From contig NZ_FWXX01000006.1 in the NCBI RefSeq assembly GCF_900176475.1, forward strand, positions 124,001-188,000: a stretch of DNA of 64,000 nucleotides. The letters run 5' to 3'. Positions within the stretch are counted from its first letter, which is position 1. Each line of letters starts with the position of its first letter. Below are positions 7,672-16,209 of the stretch, one piece after another. The translations under genes were made by a program, and so were the position numbers. The notes beneath the pieces are model-generated. The model was not told where the DNA came from, ran no database searches, and saw only the letters and a program-made list of their open reading frames with translations. The DNA is from Tropicibacter naphthalenivorans. GTDB taxonomy: Bacteria; Pseudomonadota; Alphaproteobacteria; Rhodobacterales; Rhodobacteraceae.

Positions 7672-8472
7672 TTATTCCGCGTTGAAGACAAACAGCTTTT
7701 CGCCGTTGATCTCATAGCCGTTGATCAGCTCCTTGGCGCGGTCAGACACCAGCCAACCTTCGAGCTTTTCGACCAGATCGGATTTCACATGGCCGTGCAG
7801 CTCGGGGTTCACCGGCAGATAGGCGTACTGGTTGAACAGCACCGGATCACCCGAGTACAGCAGCGCCAGATCGCCCTTGTTGCCAAAGTTCAGCCAGCTT
7901 GCGCGGTCCGACAGGATGTAGGCGTTCATGCCCGAGGCGGTGTTCAGCGCCGCGCCCATGCCCGCGCCCACAGCGTTGTACCAGTCGCCAAAACCGTCGA
8001 CGTTCTGCTCGGCAGAGGCCCAGAGGCTGAGCTCTTTCTTATGGGTGCCGCTGTCGTCGCCGCGGCTGACAAAGGCGGCCTGCGCCTCTGCGATGTCCTT
8101 CAGCGCTTCGGCGGCGCTGGCGTCATCGGCAATCTTGGCGGGGTCGGACGCGGGGCCAATAAAGACGAAATCGTTGTACATGATCTCGGTCCGGTGGGTG
8201 CCAAAGCCCTCTTCGAGAAACTTTTCCTCGGCGGCGCGCGAGTGCACGAGGATCGCGTCCACATCGCCCGCGCGGCCCAGCTTCAGCGCCTGCCCGGTGC
8301 CGACGACCAGCAGTTGCACTTCAAGATCAAGGTCTTCTTGGATCGCAGGCAGCAGCACGTCCGACAGGCCAGAGTTGTGAAAGGACGTGGTCACGGCCAT
8401 CTTCATGGTGTCGGCGGCCTGAGCGGCCCCGGCACACAGCAGGGCCGCGCCCAGCAGCAAAGTCTTCATCAT
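7672..8472 (-). CDS. tupA: Tungstate ABC transporter substrate-binding protein TupA
   Basis: A 266-aa periplasmic protein with a signal peptide (about 1-19, ending AQA). TupA signatures are visible: TTSFHNSGLSDVLLPA, the ligand segment VVGTGQALKLGRAGDVDAILVHSRAAEEKF, then YNDFVFIGP and SRGDDSGTHKKE. These distinguish TupA from ModA. TupA binds tungstate with high affinity and delivers it to TupB. It is the last gene of a tupB-tupC-tupA set (ATGA overlap with tupC), an order unlike the common tupA-tupB-tupC. Beside formate dehydrogenase genes this argues for a tungsten enzyme. Confidence 0.93.
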   Translation of the reverse strand: MMKTLLLGAALLCAGAAQAADTMKMAVTTSFHNSGLSDVLLPAIQEDLDLEVQLLVVGTGQALKLGRAGDVDAILVHSRAAEEKFLEEGFGTHRTEIMYNDFVFIGPASDPAKIADDASAAEALKDIAEAQAAFVSRGDDSGTHKKELSLWASAEQNVDGFGDWYNAVGAGMGAALNTASGMNAYILSDRASWLNFGNKGDLALLYSGDPVLFNQYAYLPVNPELHGHVKSDLVEKLEGWLVSDRAKELINGYEINGEKLFVFNAE

Positions 8473-9182
8473 TCCAATATGTCTCCTCTGAGAAAGCCCC
8501 GTGCCTGCGGCGTTTGGGGGGTATCGAAAAAGCTCTCGGCGGGGGCGGCTTCGTGCACCCGGCCTTTGAACAGGAACAGAACGTCGCTCGCCAGACGGCG
8601 GGCCTGGCCCATGTCGTGCGTGGACAGGATCAGCCGCGTGCCGCTGGCGGCGGCGGTGTGCAGGATCTCTTCGATTTCGCGCGTGGCCCGCCCATCCAGC
8701 GAGGCGCAGGGCTCATCAAGGAAAATCAGTTCGGGCTTGGCGATCAGCGCGCGGGCCAGCGCCAGCTTTTGCTGCTCGCCCCCCGACAGCGCGGGCGCGG
8801 GGCGGTCGAGCATCTGGTCCAGACCAACCCGTTCGGCCCAGTCGCGGGCCTGCGCGCGGGCGTCCGCCTTGGCCACGCCGCGAATGCGCAACGGATAGAT
8901 CAGGTTTTCCTCGACGGTCCGGCGCAGCATGACAGGACGTTGAAAAACAAAGGCTTGGACATGGCGCGCCTCTTCGGTGGGGCAGGCCCAGCGGATCGAC
9001 CCCGCGTGCAGCCGCGCCGCCCCGTGCAGCATCCGCAGCAGGGTTGTCTTGCCCGCGCCATTGGGGCCGATCACTACGGTGATCCCCTGCCCCTCCAGCT
9101 GCAAATCCACTGGTCCGACCAAGGTCTTGCCCCGGCGGCGCGTCTCTGCGCCCGTCACGATCAGAGGAAAAAGCTGCGTCAC
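8469..9182 (-). CDS. tupC: Tungstate ABC transporter ATP-binding protein TupC
   Basis: A 237-aa ABC ATPase. Walker A GPNGAGKTT lies near residue 38, the signature LSGGEQQKLALARAL near 135, Walker B ELIFLDEPCASLD and a switch His in STHD. The start is GTG 9182, which overlaps the tupB stop in a GTGA; a second GTG lies one codon upstream. No molybdate-type C-terminal TOBE domain is present, as expected for a small TupC. It powers tungstate import through TupB in the inner membrane. Confidence 0.9.
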   Translation of the reverse strand: MTQLFPLIVTGAETRRRGKTLVGPVDLQLEGQGITVVIGPNGAGKTTLLRMLHGAARLHAGSIRWACPTEEARHVQAFVFQRPVMLRRTVEENLIYPLRIRGVAKADARAQARDWAERVGLDQMLDRPAPALSGGEQQKLALARALIAKPELIFLDEPCASLDGRATREIEEILHTAAASGTRLILSTHDMGQARRLASDVLFLFKGRVHEAAPAESFFDTPQTPQARGFLRGDILE

Positions 9183-9883
9183 CACCGCCCCTCCTGCTCT
9201 GTGCGCGACAGCCAGTGGATCGACAGGTTCACCGCAATCGCAAGGCCGATCAGCACGAACCCCAAAGCCAGCGCGAGGGCGAATTCGCCCTTGCCGGTTT
9301 CCAAAGCGATGGCCGTGGTCAGCACCCGCGTCGCGTGGTCGATATTGCCGCCAACGATCATGATCGCGCCGACCTCGCCAATTGCCCGGCCAAAGCCCGC
9401 CAAGGCCGCCGTCAACAGCGCGCGGCGCGCGTCCCACAGCAGAGTGCGGACCTTTTGCCATTGGGTGACGTTCATGGAAATCAGCAGGTCGTGGTATTCC
9501 TGCCAAAGATCGCGGATCGACTGGTGGGCGATGCTTGCGATCAGCGGCACGATGATGATCACCTGCGCGATCACCATCGCCGTCGGCGTAAACAGCAGCC
9601 CCAGCACCCCCAAAGGCCCCGAGCGCGACAGCAAAACATAGACGATCAACCCGACGACAACGGGGGGCAACCCCATGAGGGCATTGAGCAAAGCGATGAT
9701 CAAACGGCGCGCCCGAAACCGGCGCACCGCGAGGAAAGCCGCCAAGGGCAGGGCAATCGCCGAGGCCACGACCAGCGCGCTCAGCGTCACCCGCAACGAC
9801 CGCGCTGCGATCTCGACCAACTCTGGGTCCAGCGTCACGACCATCCAAAAGGCCTGCGCCAGTCCCTGCCACAGATCGACCAT
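9179..9883 (-). CDS. tupB: Tungstate ABC transporter permease TupB
   Basis: A 234-aa inner-membrane protein with about five hydrophobic segments and the permease EAA-like loop (SMNVTQWQKVRTLLWDARRALLTAALAGFGRAIGEVG region, about 130-165). ATG 9883 follows GGGAGGAGGG, so the start is clear. It is first in the tup operon. TupB forms the tungstate channel with TupC and receives substrate from TupA. The promoter should lie in the 206-bp gap shared with the divergent kinase gene. Confidence 0.9.
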   Translation of the reverse strand: MVDLWQGLAQAFWMVVTLDPELVEIAARSLRVTLSALVVASAIALPLAAFLAVRRFRARRLIIALLNALMGLPPVVVGLIVYVLLSRSGPLGVLGLLFTPTAMVIAQVIIIVPLIASIAHQSIRDLWQEYHDLLISMNVTQWQKVRTLLWDARRALLTAALAGFGRAIGEVGAIMIVGGNIDHATRVLTTAIALETGKGEFALALALGFVLIGLAIAVNLSIHWLSRTEQEGRW

Positions 9884-9962
9884 GGCCCTCCTCCCTCGTA
9901 CTTGCGCGGACCTTGGCCCGCAGTAGCGCGCGCCGCCACTGCAAAACACGCGCAAAGCGGCG

Positions 9963-9995
9963 AAAAGGACAGCTTGGCCGACAAATTGTCCCTTT
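9963..9995. promoter_or_regulatory. Imperfect palindrome between tupB and the sensor kinase gene
   Basis: AAAGGACA (from 9964) and TGTCCCTTT (from 9987) form an imperfect inverted repeat with a spacer of about 15 bases in the divergent 206-bp promoter region. It could be an operator for tup or the kinase gene. No ModE-like or known tungstate-sensor motif was recognised. Confidence 0.35.
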
Positions 9996-10089
9996 GCGGC
10001 GTCAGGCGGGCCATTCTGTCCGGCTTTCGCGGGTGGCGCGCGGGGGGCGTGACAGCTAGTCTGACCGCCACCCTAGCCCTGAGGCCGCC

Positions 10090-12042
10090 ATGAACTCTGT
10101 CCGCCTGCGCCTGCTTGTTCTGGCGTTGATCCCGCTGATCGTGCTGATGCCGCTGCTCATGCTGATCGGCATGGCGCGCTGGACCGCCGACTATGACGAA
10201 GTGCTGATCGCCAATGTCGAATCCGACCTGCGCATCGCCGAGCAGTACCTTGCACGGATCATGGCCGGTACGGGCGACGACCTGCGCGGCGCGGCGGGCG
10301 CGGCGGATTTTGCGCGTGTTTTGACCGCAGGGCCAGAGGCGCAGCGCCAGTATTTCGCCCGCAAACGCACCGAGCTCGAGCTGGATTTCCTGACCTATTT
10401 GCCGATGGCTGAGGCGCGTCAGATGGCGCGCAAATGGCCCGTCATCGCCTCGGCGTTGCAGGGCACGGCGGACACACAGATCGACATCTTTGAGGCCGAG
10501 GATCTGGCCGCCCTGCCCGGCGCGCTGGCCGTCCGCGCCCGCATCCCCCTGATCGAAACAGAAGCCGCCGTGCCCACCGACCGCCGGGTCGAGGACCGCG
10601 GCATGGTGGTGCATTCCGCCAGCCCCGTGCGTTTGGCGGGCCAAGACGGCGTGCTGGTGGGGGGCATCTTGCTGAACCGCAACCTGCAATTCATCGACAC
10701 GATCAACGCGCTGGTTTACCTCAATGCCGTCACTGGCGGCGACCGTCAGGGCACCGCGACGCTGTTCCTTGACGACGTGCGCGTGTCCACCAACGTGCGC
10801 CTGTTCGAGGACGTCCGCGCTCTTGGCACCCGCGTGTCCGCCGCTGTCCGTGGCGCGGTGCTGGACGACGGGCAGACGTGGCTCGACCGCGCTTTCGTGG
10901 TGAACGACTGGTATATCTCGGGCTATCATCCGATCACCGACAGCTTTGGCAACCGCGTCGGGATGCTCTACGTCGGCTTTCTCGAAGAGCCCTTTGCCGC
11001 CGCCAAGCGCGACGCCTACCTGTGGATGATCACCGCCTTTGCCGGGGTTTTGCTGCTGTCCGCGCCGGTGTTCCTGTGGCTTGCCAAGGGGATTTTCGCC
11101 CCGCTCGAACGGATGACCCAGACCATGAACCGCGTGCGCCAAGGCAACCTGTCGGCGCGGATCGGCAACGTCGGCTCGCGCGATGAGATCGGCCAAGTCG
11201 CCAGCCACCTCGACAGCCTCTTGGGCATGGTGCAGGAACGCGACCAGCGGCTGCGCGCCTGGGCCGATCAGCTGAACCAGCGTGTCGACCAGCGCACCGC
11301 CGAGCTGCGCGAGGCCAACGCCAAGCTCGAAGAGACCTTTCGCCAGCTGGTCATGTCCGAGAAACTCGCCAGCATTGGCGAGATCACCGCAGGCGTCGCC
11401 CATGAGATCAACAACCCTGTGGCGGTGATCCAAGGCAACGTCGACGTGATGCGCGAATGCCTGCCCCCCGAAAGCGCCGCCGCCGTAAAGACCGAGCTGG
11501 ACCTGATCGACCAGCAGGTCACGCGCATCGACGCGATCGTCGGCAAGCTGCTGCAATTCGCGCGCCCCGGCGACTATGCCAGCTATGACCGGACGGTGGA
11601 TCTGGGGCCGGTGGTGGGCGATTGCCTTGTGCTGGTGGAACACGAAATCTCCAAGCGGCAGATCGCGGTCACCCAGGACCTGCCCCCCACCCCGCCCGTG
11701 CGCATCGACCCCGGCGAGATGCAGCAGGTGGTCATCAACCTGATCGTCAACGCGGTGCAGGCCATGGGGCAGACCGGGGCTTTGTCCCTGACGCTGGGCG
11801 CTTGCGCGCGCGATGAGGCCGACGGCGTCTGCCTGACCGTGCGCGACAGCGGGCCGGGGATCGCGCCCGACAGGCTGGATTCCGTGTTCGACCCGTTCTT
11901 TACCACCAAGCAGGCCGAGGGGACGGGCCTTGGCCTGTCGATTTCCCAGACGTTGATTCAACGCGCAGGCGGGATCATCACCGCGCGGAATCACCCATCA
12001 GGGGGCGCAGAATTCACCGTTTGGCTGCCCGTGGCCGCCTGA
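10090..12042 (+). CDS. Membrane sensor histidine kinase
   Basis: A 650-aa protein: TM1 (about 8-30), a periplasmic dCache-like sensor (about 35-310), TM2 (about 315-335), HAMP (about 336-390), a coiled coil (395-425) and the kinase core. The H box GEITAGVAHEINNPV places the phospho-acceptor at His438. The N box (VVINLIVNAVQA), G1 (RDSGPGIAP), F (FDPFFTTK) and G2 (GTGLGLSIS) boxes are intact. No response-regulator gene is adjacent, so it is an orphan in this window. It is divergent from tupB and could sense a ligand linked to formate or oxyanion metabolism, but the ligand cannot be read from sequence. Confidence 0.9.
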   Translation: MNSVRLRLLVLALIPLIVLMPLLMLIGMARWTADYDEVLIANVESDLRIAEQYLARIMAGTGDDLRGAAGAADFARVLTAGPEAQRQYFARKRTELELDFLTYLPMAEARQMARKWPVIASALQGTADTQIDIFEAEDLAALPGALAVRARIPLIETEAAVPTDRRVEDRGMVVHSASPVRLAGQDGVLVGGILLNRNLQFIDTINALVYLNAVTGGDRQGTATLFLDDVRVSTNVRLFEDVRALGTRVSAAVRGAVLDDGQTWLDRAFVVNDWYISGYHPITDSFGNRVGMLYVGFLEEPFAAAKRDAYLWMITAFAGVLLLSAPVFLWLAKGIFAPLERMTQTMNRVRQGNLSARIGNVGSRDEIGQVASHLDSLLGMVQERDQRLRAWADQLNQRVDQRTAELREANAKLEETFRQLVMSEKLASIGEITAGVAHEINNPVAVIQGNVDVMRECLPPESAAAVKTELDLIDQQVTRIDAIVGKLLQFARPGDYASYDRTVDLGPVVGDCLVLVEHEISKRQIAVTQDLPPTPPVRIDPGEMQQVVINLIVNAVQAMGQTGALSLTLGACARDEADGVCLTVRDSGPGIAPDRLDSVFDPFFTTKQAEGTGLGLSISQTLIQRAGGIITARNHPSGGAEFTVWLPVAA

Positions 12043-12082
12043 TCTGCCCCCTTGCGACAAAAAAATCACCCGATGCGGCGAT

Positions 12083-12099
12083 GTATACCAGTGTATACT
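12083..12099 (+). promoter_or_regulatory. Tandem GTATAC motifs upstream of icd, overlapping a -10-like TATACT
   Basis: Two copies of the palindrome GTATAC (12083-12088 and 12093-12098) are separated by four bases, giving a dyad about 60 bases before the icd start. The second overlaps TATACT, which could be a -10 box. This may be the icd promoter and an operator site. No good -35 was found at the right distance. Confidence 0.4.
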
Positions 12100-12158
12100 A
12101 TAGACGCCCCGCCCGCGTTGTCCTATGAGAGCGGCAAGCGTAGGAAAGGGTTAACTCC

Positions 12159-14360
12159 ATGTCTGATAAAACTGCTGACATCATCTACACCAAGGTCGAC
12201 GAAGCGCCGGAACTGGCGTCCGCATCGTTCCTTCCGATCATTCAGAAATTCGCCGCTGCGGCGGGGGTTTCCGTGGGCACCAAGGACATCTCTCTGGCGG
12301 GCCGCATCATCGCGACCTTCCCCGAGCACCTGACCGAAGCGCAGCGCCAGTCCGACGATCTGGCCGCGCTTGGCGAGTTGGTCAAGCAGCCCGACGCCAA
12401 CGTCATCAAGCTGCCGAACATCTCGGCCTCCGAGCCGCAGCTGGTCGCCGCCGTCAAGGAACTGCAATCCCAAGGTTACGCCCTGCCCGATTACCCCTAT
12501 GCGCCGGAAACGGACGAGGAAAAGGCCGTGCGCGCAAAGTATGACACCATCAAGGGCTCTGCCGTGAACCCGGTCCTGCGCGAAGGCAACTCGGACCGCC
12601 GCGCAGCTGCTGCGGTCAAATCCTTTGCCCAGAACAACCCGCACCGCATGGGCGAGTGGACCGCCGACAGCAAGACCCGCGTCGCGTCCATGGATGGCAA
12701 CGACTTCTTCTCGAACGAGAAATCCGCAACGCTGGCGGATGCGGCCACCGCGAAAATCGTGCTGGAAACCGCTGACGGTGAAACCGTGCTCAAGGACGGC
12801 GTGTCCTACCCGGCGGGCACCGTCGTCGACGCGACCTTTATGTCGGCCAAGGCGCTGGACGCCTTCCTTGCCGATGAGATCGAGAAGACCAAGGCCGAAG
12901 GCACGCTGTTCTCGCTGCACATGAAAGCCACCATGATGAAGGTCTCTGACCCGATCATCTTTGGCCACGCGGTCAAGGCTTGGCTGGCGCCGGTGTTCGA
13001 CAAGTTCGGCGACAAGCTGGCGAGCCTTGGCGTGAACCCCAACGCTGGCTTGGGCGACCTTCTTGAGCGCGTCAAAGGTGAGGCCGACATCATGGCCGCC
13101 ATCGAAGAGATCACCGCCGCACGGCCGCCGATGTACATGGTGAACTCTGACAAGGGCATCACCAACCTGCACGTGCCGTCCGACGTCATCATCGACGCCT
13201 CGATGCCCGCGCTGATCCGCGCTGGCGGAAAGGGCTGGGGCCCCGATGGCAACGAAGCGGACACCAACTGCGTGATCCCCGACAACTCTTACGCGCCGGT
13301 TTACGACGCCGCGATCGAGTTCTTCAAAGCCAATGGCAAGCTGAACCCGGCCACCGCCGGCACCGTTCAGAACATCGGCCTGATGGCGCAAAAGGCCGAG
13401 GAATACGGCAGCCACCCGACCACGTTCGAGATGCCCGCAGCGGGCACCGTCAAGATGATCCTCGAAGATGGCACCGTGCTGCACCAGCACGAGGTTGAGG
13501 CGAACGACATCTGGCGCTCGGCCTCGGCCCGCAAGGCCCCGATCGAAGACTGGGTGAACCTCGCCATCGACCGTCAGAAGGCCACCGGCTACCGCGCGAT
13601 CTTCTGGCTGGACGCAAACCGCGCCCACGATGCGCAGTTGATCGAATACGTCAAGCCGATCCTCGAGGCTAAGGGCGTCGCCGACAAGTTTGAGATCATG
13701 GCCCCGCGTGAGGCGACGATTGCCTCGCTGGAGACCATCACCAAGGGCGAGAACACCATCGCGATCACCGGCAACGTGCTGCGCGATTACCTGACCGACC
13801 TGTTCCCGATCCTGGAACTGGCGACCTCGGCGAAAATGCTGTCCATCGTCAAGCTGATGAACGGCGGCGGTCTGTTCGAAACCGGCGCGGGCGGCTCTGC
13901 CCCCAAGCACGTGCAGCAGCTGATGGAAGAAAACCACCTGCGTTGGGACTCGCTTGGCGAATTCTGCGCGCTGGGGGAAAGCTTCAAGTTCCTCGCCGAT
14001 CAAAAGGACAACGCCAAGGCGCGCGTTTTGGGCAACGCCGTGGACGCCGCGACCCAAGGCATCCTCGACAACGACCGTTCGCCCAGCCGCAAGGTGGGTG
14101 AGCCGGACAACCGCGACAGCCACTACTGGTTTGCCCGCTACTGGGCCGAAGCGTTGGCCGCGCAAAGTGACGACGCCGAGCTGGCCGCGCATTTTGCCCC
14201 CATCGCAACGGCGCTGGCCGATGGCGAAGCGGCGATCACCTCGGAACTGGCCGCCGTTCAGGGCAAGCCCGCCGATCTGGGTGGCTACTACCACGGCGAT
14301 GCGGCGAAAACCGCAGACGTCATGCGCCCCTCGGCGACGCTGAACGCGATCATCGGCTAA
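12159..14360 (+). CDS. icd: Isocitrate dehydrogenase (NADP), monomeric type
   Basis: A 733-aa protein of the monomeric IDH family (about 740 aa), clearly unlike the 400-aa dimeric enzyme. The family opening ([20 protein letters not shown]) and the conserved blocks [31 protein letters not shown] and [12 protein letters not shown] are visible. It oxidises isocitrate to 2-oxoglutarate in the TCA cycle with NADP in the cytoplasm. It is monocistronic: its own promoter region precedes it and a terminator follows. The start ATG 12159 has AGGAAAGG some 12-19 bases upstream. Confidence 0.95.
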   Translation: MSDKTADIIYTKVDEAPELASASFLPIIQKFAAAAGVSVGTKDISLAGRIIATFPEHLTEAQRQSDDLAALGELVKQPDANVIKLPNISASEPQLVAAVKELQSQGYALPDYPYAPETDEEKAVRAKYDTIKGSAVNPVLREGNSDRRAAAAVKSFAQNNPHRMGEWTADSKTRVASMDGNDFFSNEKSATLADAATAKIVLETADGETVLKDGVSYPAGTVVDATFMSAKALDAFLADEIEKTKAEGTLFSLHMKATMMKVSDPIIFGHAVKAWLAPVFDKFGDKLASLGVNPNAGLGDLLERVKGEADIMAAIEEITAARPPMYMVNSDKGITNLHVPSDVIIDASMPALIRAGGKGWGPDGNEADTNCVIPDNSYAPVYDAAIEFFKANGKLNPATAGTVQNIGLMAQKAEEYGSHPTTFEMPAAGTVKMILEDGTVLHQHEVEANDIWRSASARKAPIEDWVNLAIDRQKATGYRAIFWLDANRAHDAQLIEYVKPILEAKGVADKFEIMAPREATIASLETITKGENTIAITGNVLRDYLTDLFPILELATSAKMLSIVKLMNGGGLFETGAGGSAPKHVQQLMEENHLRWDSLGEFCALGESFKFLADQKDNAKARVLGNAVDAATQGILDNDRSPSRKVGEPDNRDSHYWFARYWAEALAAQSDDAELAAHFAPIATALADGEAAITSELAAVQGKPADLGGYYHGDAAKTADVMRPSATLNAIIG

Positions 14361-14382
14361 GCCGTTGCGTTGATTGAAAATC

Positions 14383-14416
14383 AAGGCCCCCGCGATCCCG
14401 GTCGTGGGGGCTTTTG
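14383..14416 (+). terminator. Rho-independent terminator after icd
   Basis: GCCCCC pairs with GGGGGC around a 14-base partly paired loop, followed by TTTTG. It lies 23 bases after the icd stop. Confidence 0.85.
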
Positions 14417-14498
14417 CTTGGGTCACATTCCGCCCAAGCGATTTGTCACCCGCTCCGCCAGAGGCTAAGGGGCGGCAACCTAAGTTTGTGAGGGCACC

Positions 14499-15578
14499 AT
14501 GGACCGTCGTTCTTTCCTACAGCTCAGCGCCGGCTTTGCCGCGTTTCCCTTTGCCGCAAGGGCGGCGTTTCAGCCCGCCCCGTCCGGCTGGCGCACGTTT
14601 CAGACCGTGACCCGGTTGGAGCTGCCCGCCGCCCAGACCAAGGCGCAGGCCTGGGTGCCGGTCGCGTCGGTCAATGAGGCCGCTTGGATGACCTCGGGCG
14701 AGGCTTCCTGGACCGGCAACGCCGATGAAGTCTCACTCAAGACCGACCCGGTCAGCGGCGCGCAGTTTGTGCACGCTGTGTGGGCCGCGCATGACGCCCC
14801 CGTGCTTGAGGTGACGACGTCGGTGCGCACGCAAGATCGCGCCGTCGATCTGTCCCAGCCCGGCGAGACGCCTGCGCTGTCCGACGCTGACCGCGCGCTG
14901 TACACCTCGGCGACCGAGCTGCTGCCCACCGACGGGATCGTGCTGGAAACCGCGCAGCAGATCGTCACGGGTGCCAAGACCGACCTGCAAAAAGCCCGCC
15001 GTATCTATGAGTGGATCGTCGAGAACACCGCCCGCAACCCCGAGACGCGCGGCTGCGGTCTGGGCGACATTGCCTCGATGCTGCACACCGGCGATCTGAC
15101 CGGCAAATGCGCCGACCTGAACGCGCTGTACGTGGGTCTGGCCCGCGCCGCCGGCCTGCCCGCGCGTGACATCTATGGTCTGCGCGTGGCCCCGTCGGCC
15201 TTTGGCTACAAGAGCCTCGGCGCTGGCTCTGCCAACGTGACCAAGGCGCAGCACTGCCGCGCCGAGGTTTTCCTCGAAGGCTTTGGTTGGGTCGCGGTTG
15301 ATCCGGCGGATGTGCGCAAGGTGATGCTGCAAGAGCCGCCCACCGATCTGTCGCTGGATGACCCCAAGGTCGTGGACGTGCGCAAAGGGCTGTTCGGCGG
15401 TTGGGAAGGCAACTGGCTGGGCTACAACTTTGCCCATGACGTGGTGCTGCCGGGCAGCGAGGGCGACGCGGTGGAATACCTGATGTACCCGCAGGCCGAA
15501 ATCGACGGCGCGCGGCAGGATTCGCTGGAACCGGACGATTTTGTCTACACGATCACGGCCAGCGAACTGCCCGCCTGA
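14499..15578 (+). CDS. Exported transglutaminase-like cysteine protease-fold protein
   Basis: A 359-aa protein with an N-terminal Tat-like signal (DRRSFLQLSAGFAAF, cleavage near ARA, about residue 24). The transglutaminase-core catalytic triad is visible: Cys in LTGKCADLN (about 205), His in KAQHCRAEVFL (about 250) and Asp in VAVDPADV (about 268). Such bacterial proteins are presumed peptidases or amidases of the periplasm; the substrate is unknown. It stands alone between icd and the flbT terminator. Confidence 0.85.
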   Translation: MDRRSFLQLSAGFAAFPFAARAAFQPAPSGWRTFQTVTRLELPAAQTKAQAWVPVASVNEAAWMTSGEASWTGNADEVSLKTDPVSGAQFVHAVWAAHDAPVLEVTTSVRTQDRAVDLSQPGETPALSDADRALYTSATELLPTDGIVLETAQQIVTGAKTDLQKARRIYEWIVENTARNPETRGCGLGDIASMLHTGDLTGKCADLNALYVGLARAAGLPARDIYGLRVAPSAFGYKSLGAGSANVTKAQHCRAEVFLEGFGWVAVDPADVRKVMLQEPPTDLSLDDPKVVDVRKGLFGGWEGNWLGYNFAHDVVLPGSEGDAVEYLMYPQAEIDGARQDSLEPDDFVYTITASELPA

Positions 15579-15585
15579 TCGTCAT

Positions 15586-15622
15586 AAAAGCGCCCCGCCC
15601 GTCGTGATGCGGGCGAGGCGCG
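15586..15622 (-). terminator. Terminator after flbT
   Basis: Read on the minus strand, GCGCC and CGCCCG pair with CGGGCG and GGCGC across a seven-base loop and are followed by TTTTAT. It lies five bases after the flbT stop. Confidence 0.8.
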
Positions 15623-15626
15623 AGTT

Positions 15627-16028
15627 TCACGCTTTTGTCGACAAAAGCCGATCTTCCCGAGGGATCAATGCGCGCAGCGCCTTGAGGCACTGGTAGAATT
15701 GTTCGCTCAGCAAGGCATCGCTGGCCTGAGACAAGAGCCGCCGACTGTCGCTATCGACGAGGATGTGGCTCAGCTCTTCGATCCGGGGGATCAACTGCTG
15801 GCGCGCCTCGGCGGGCTCGGCGTCCCCGGTCAGAATCAACTGCGCCGCATAGCACAGCCGGCGGACCGGGGTCTTGGCCTCTTCGGGGTGAATGGCGTCG
15901 CGCAACCGCAGGACGTTTGCGCTTGGGGTGACGATGGTGACGCACCCCCGACGATCGCCATTCTCGATGACAGCCCCGTTGATCAGCACACGCTCACGCG
16001 GGGCAAGTTTCAAAACGAGACCACTCAT
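15627..16028 (-). CDS. flbT: Flagellar biosynthesis repressor FlbT
   Basis: A 133-aa protein. The family opening (LVLKLAPRERVLINGAVIENGDRR) and the LYYAAQLILTG-like core (RRLCYAAQLILTGD, about 57-70) identify FlbT. In Caulobacter FlbT binds the 5' untranslated region of flagellin mRNA and promotes its decay; that role is known for the family. It lies downstream of the flagellin gene on the same strand. The partner gene flaF, commonly between the two, is not seen here. Confidence 0.93.
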   Translation of the reverse strand: MSGLVLKLAPRERVLINGAVIENGDRRGCVTIVTPSANVLRLRDAIHPEEAKTPVRRLCYAAQLILTGDAEPAEARQQLIPRIEELSHILVDSDSRRLLSQASDALLSEQFYQCLKALRALIPREDRLLSTKA

Positions 16029-16132
16029 ACTACGGCCCCCGGCACCTTGGGCGAGACGCGGGATGAGATCATCCGACGCTTGCCATGATCGGGCTCTGAA
16101 AAAGCACGCTTGTTATTGCTTTTGGCGTTCAC
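16025..16132 (-). CDS. Possible 35-residue ORF between flagellin and flbT
   Basis: A GTG at 16132 with GGAAGGA six bases upstream opens a 35-codon frame that ends in a TGA overlapping the flbT ATG (ATGA). The product would be Lys/Arg/Ser-rich (MNAKSNNKRAFSEP...) with no recognised family and no similarity to FlaF that I can see. The good ribosome site and coupling overlap are the only support; it could equally be a chance leader peptide. Confidence 0.25.
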   Translation of the reverse strand: MNAKSNNKRAFSEPDHGKRRMISSRVSPKVPGAVV

Positions 16133-16209
16133 TTCAGATCCTTCCAGTTGGTTAAAGGTGGGGCACTAGGTCAGAGGGACGAGTGCGCTCGCCCCTGGAC
16201 CAGAGTGCG

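Noticed and set aside
9835-14426. Very long open frames antisense to the sensor kinase and icd (over 700 codons each)
   Set aside because: They mirror real genes, have biased Gly/Arg/His-rich composition, lack ribosome sites and match no family. Such shadows are normal in high-GC DNA.
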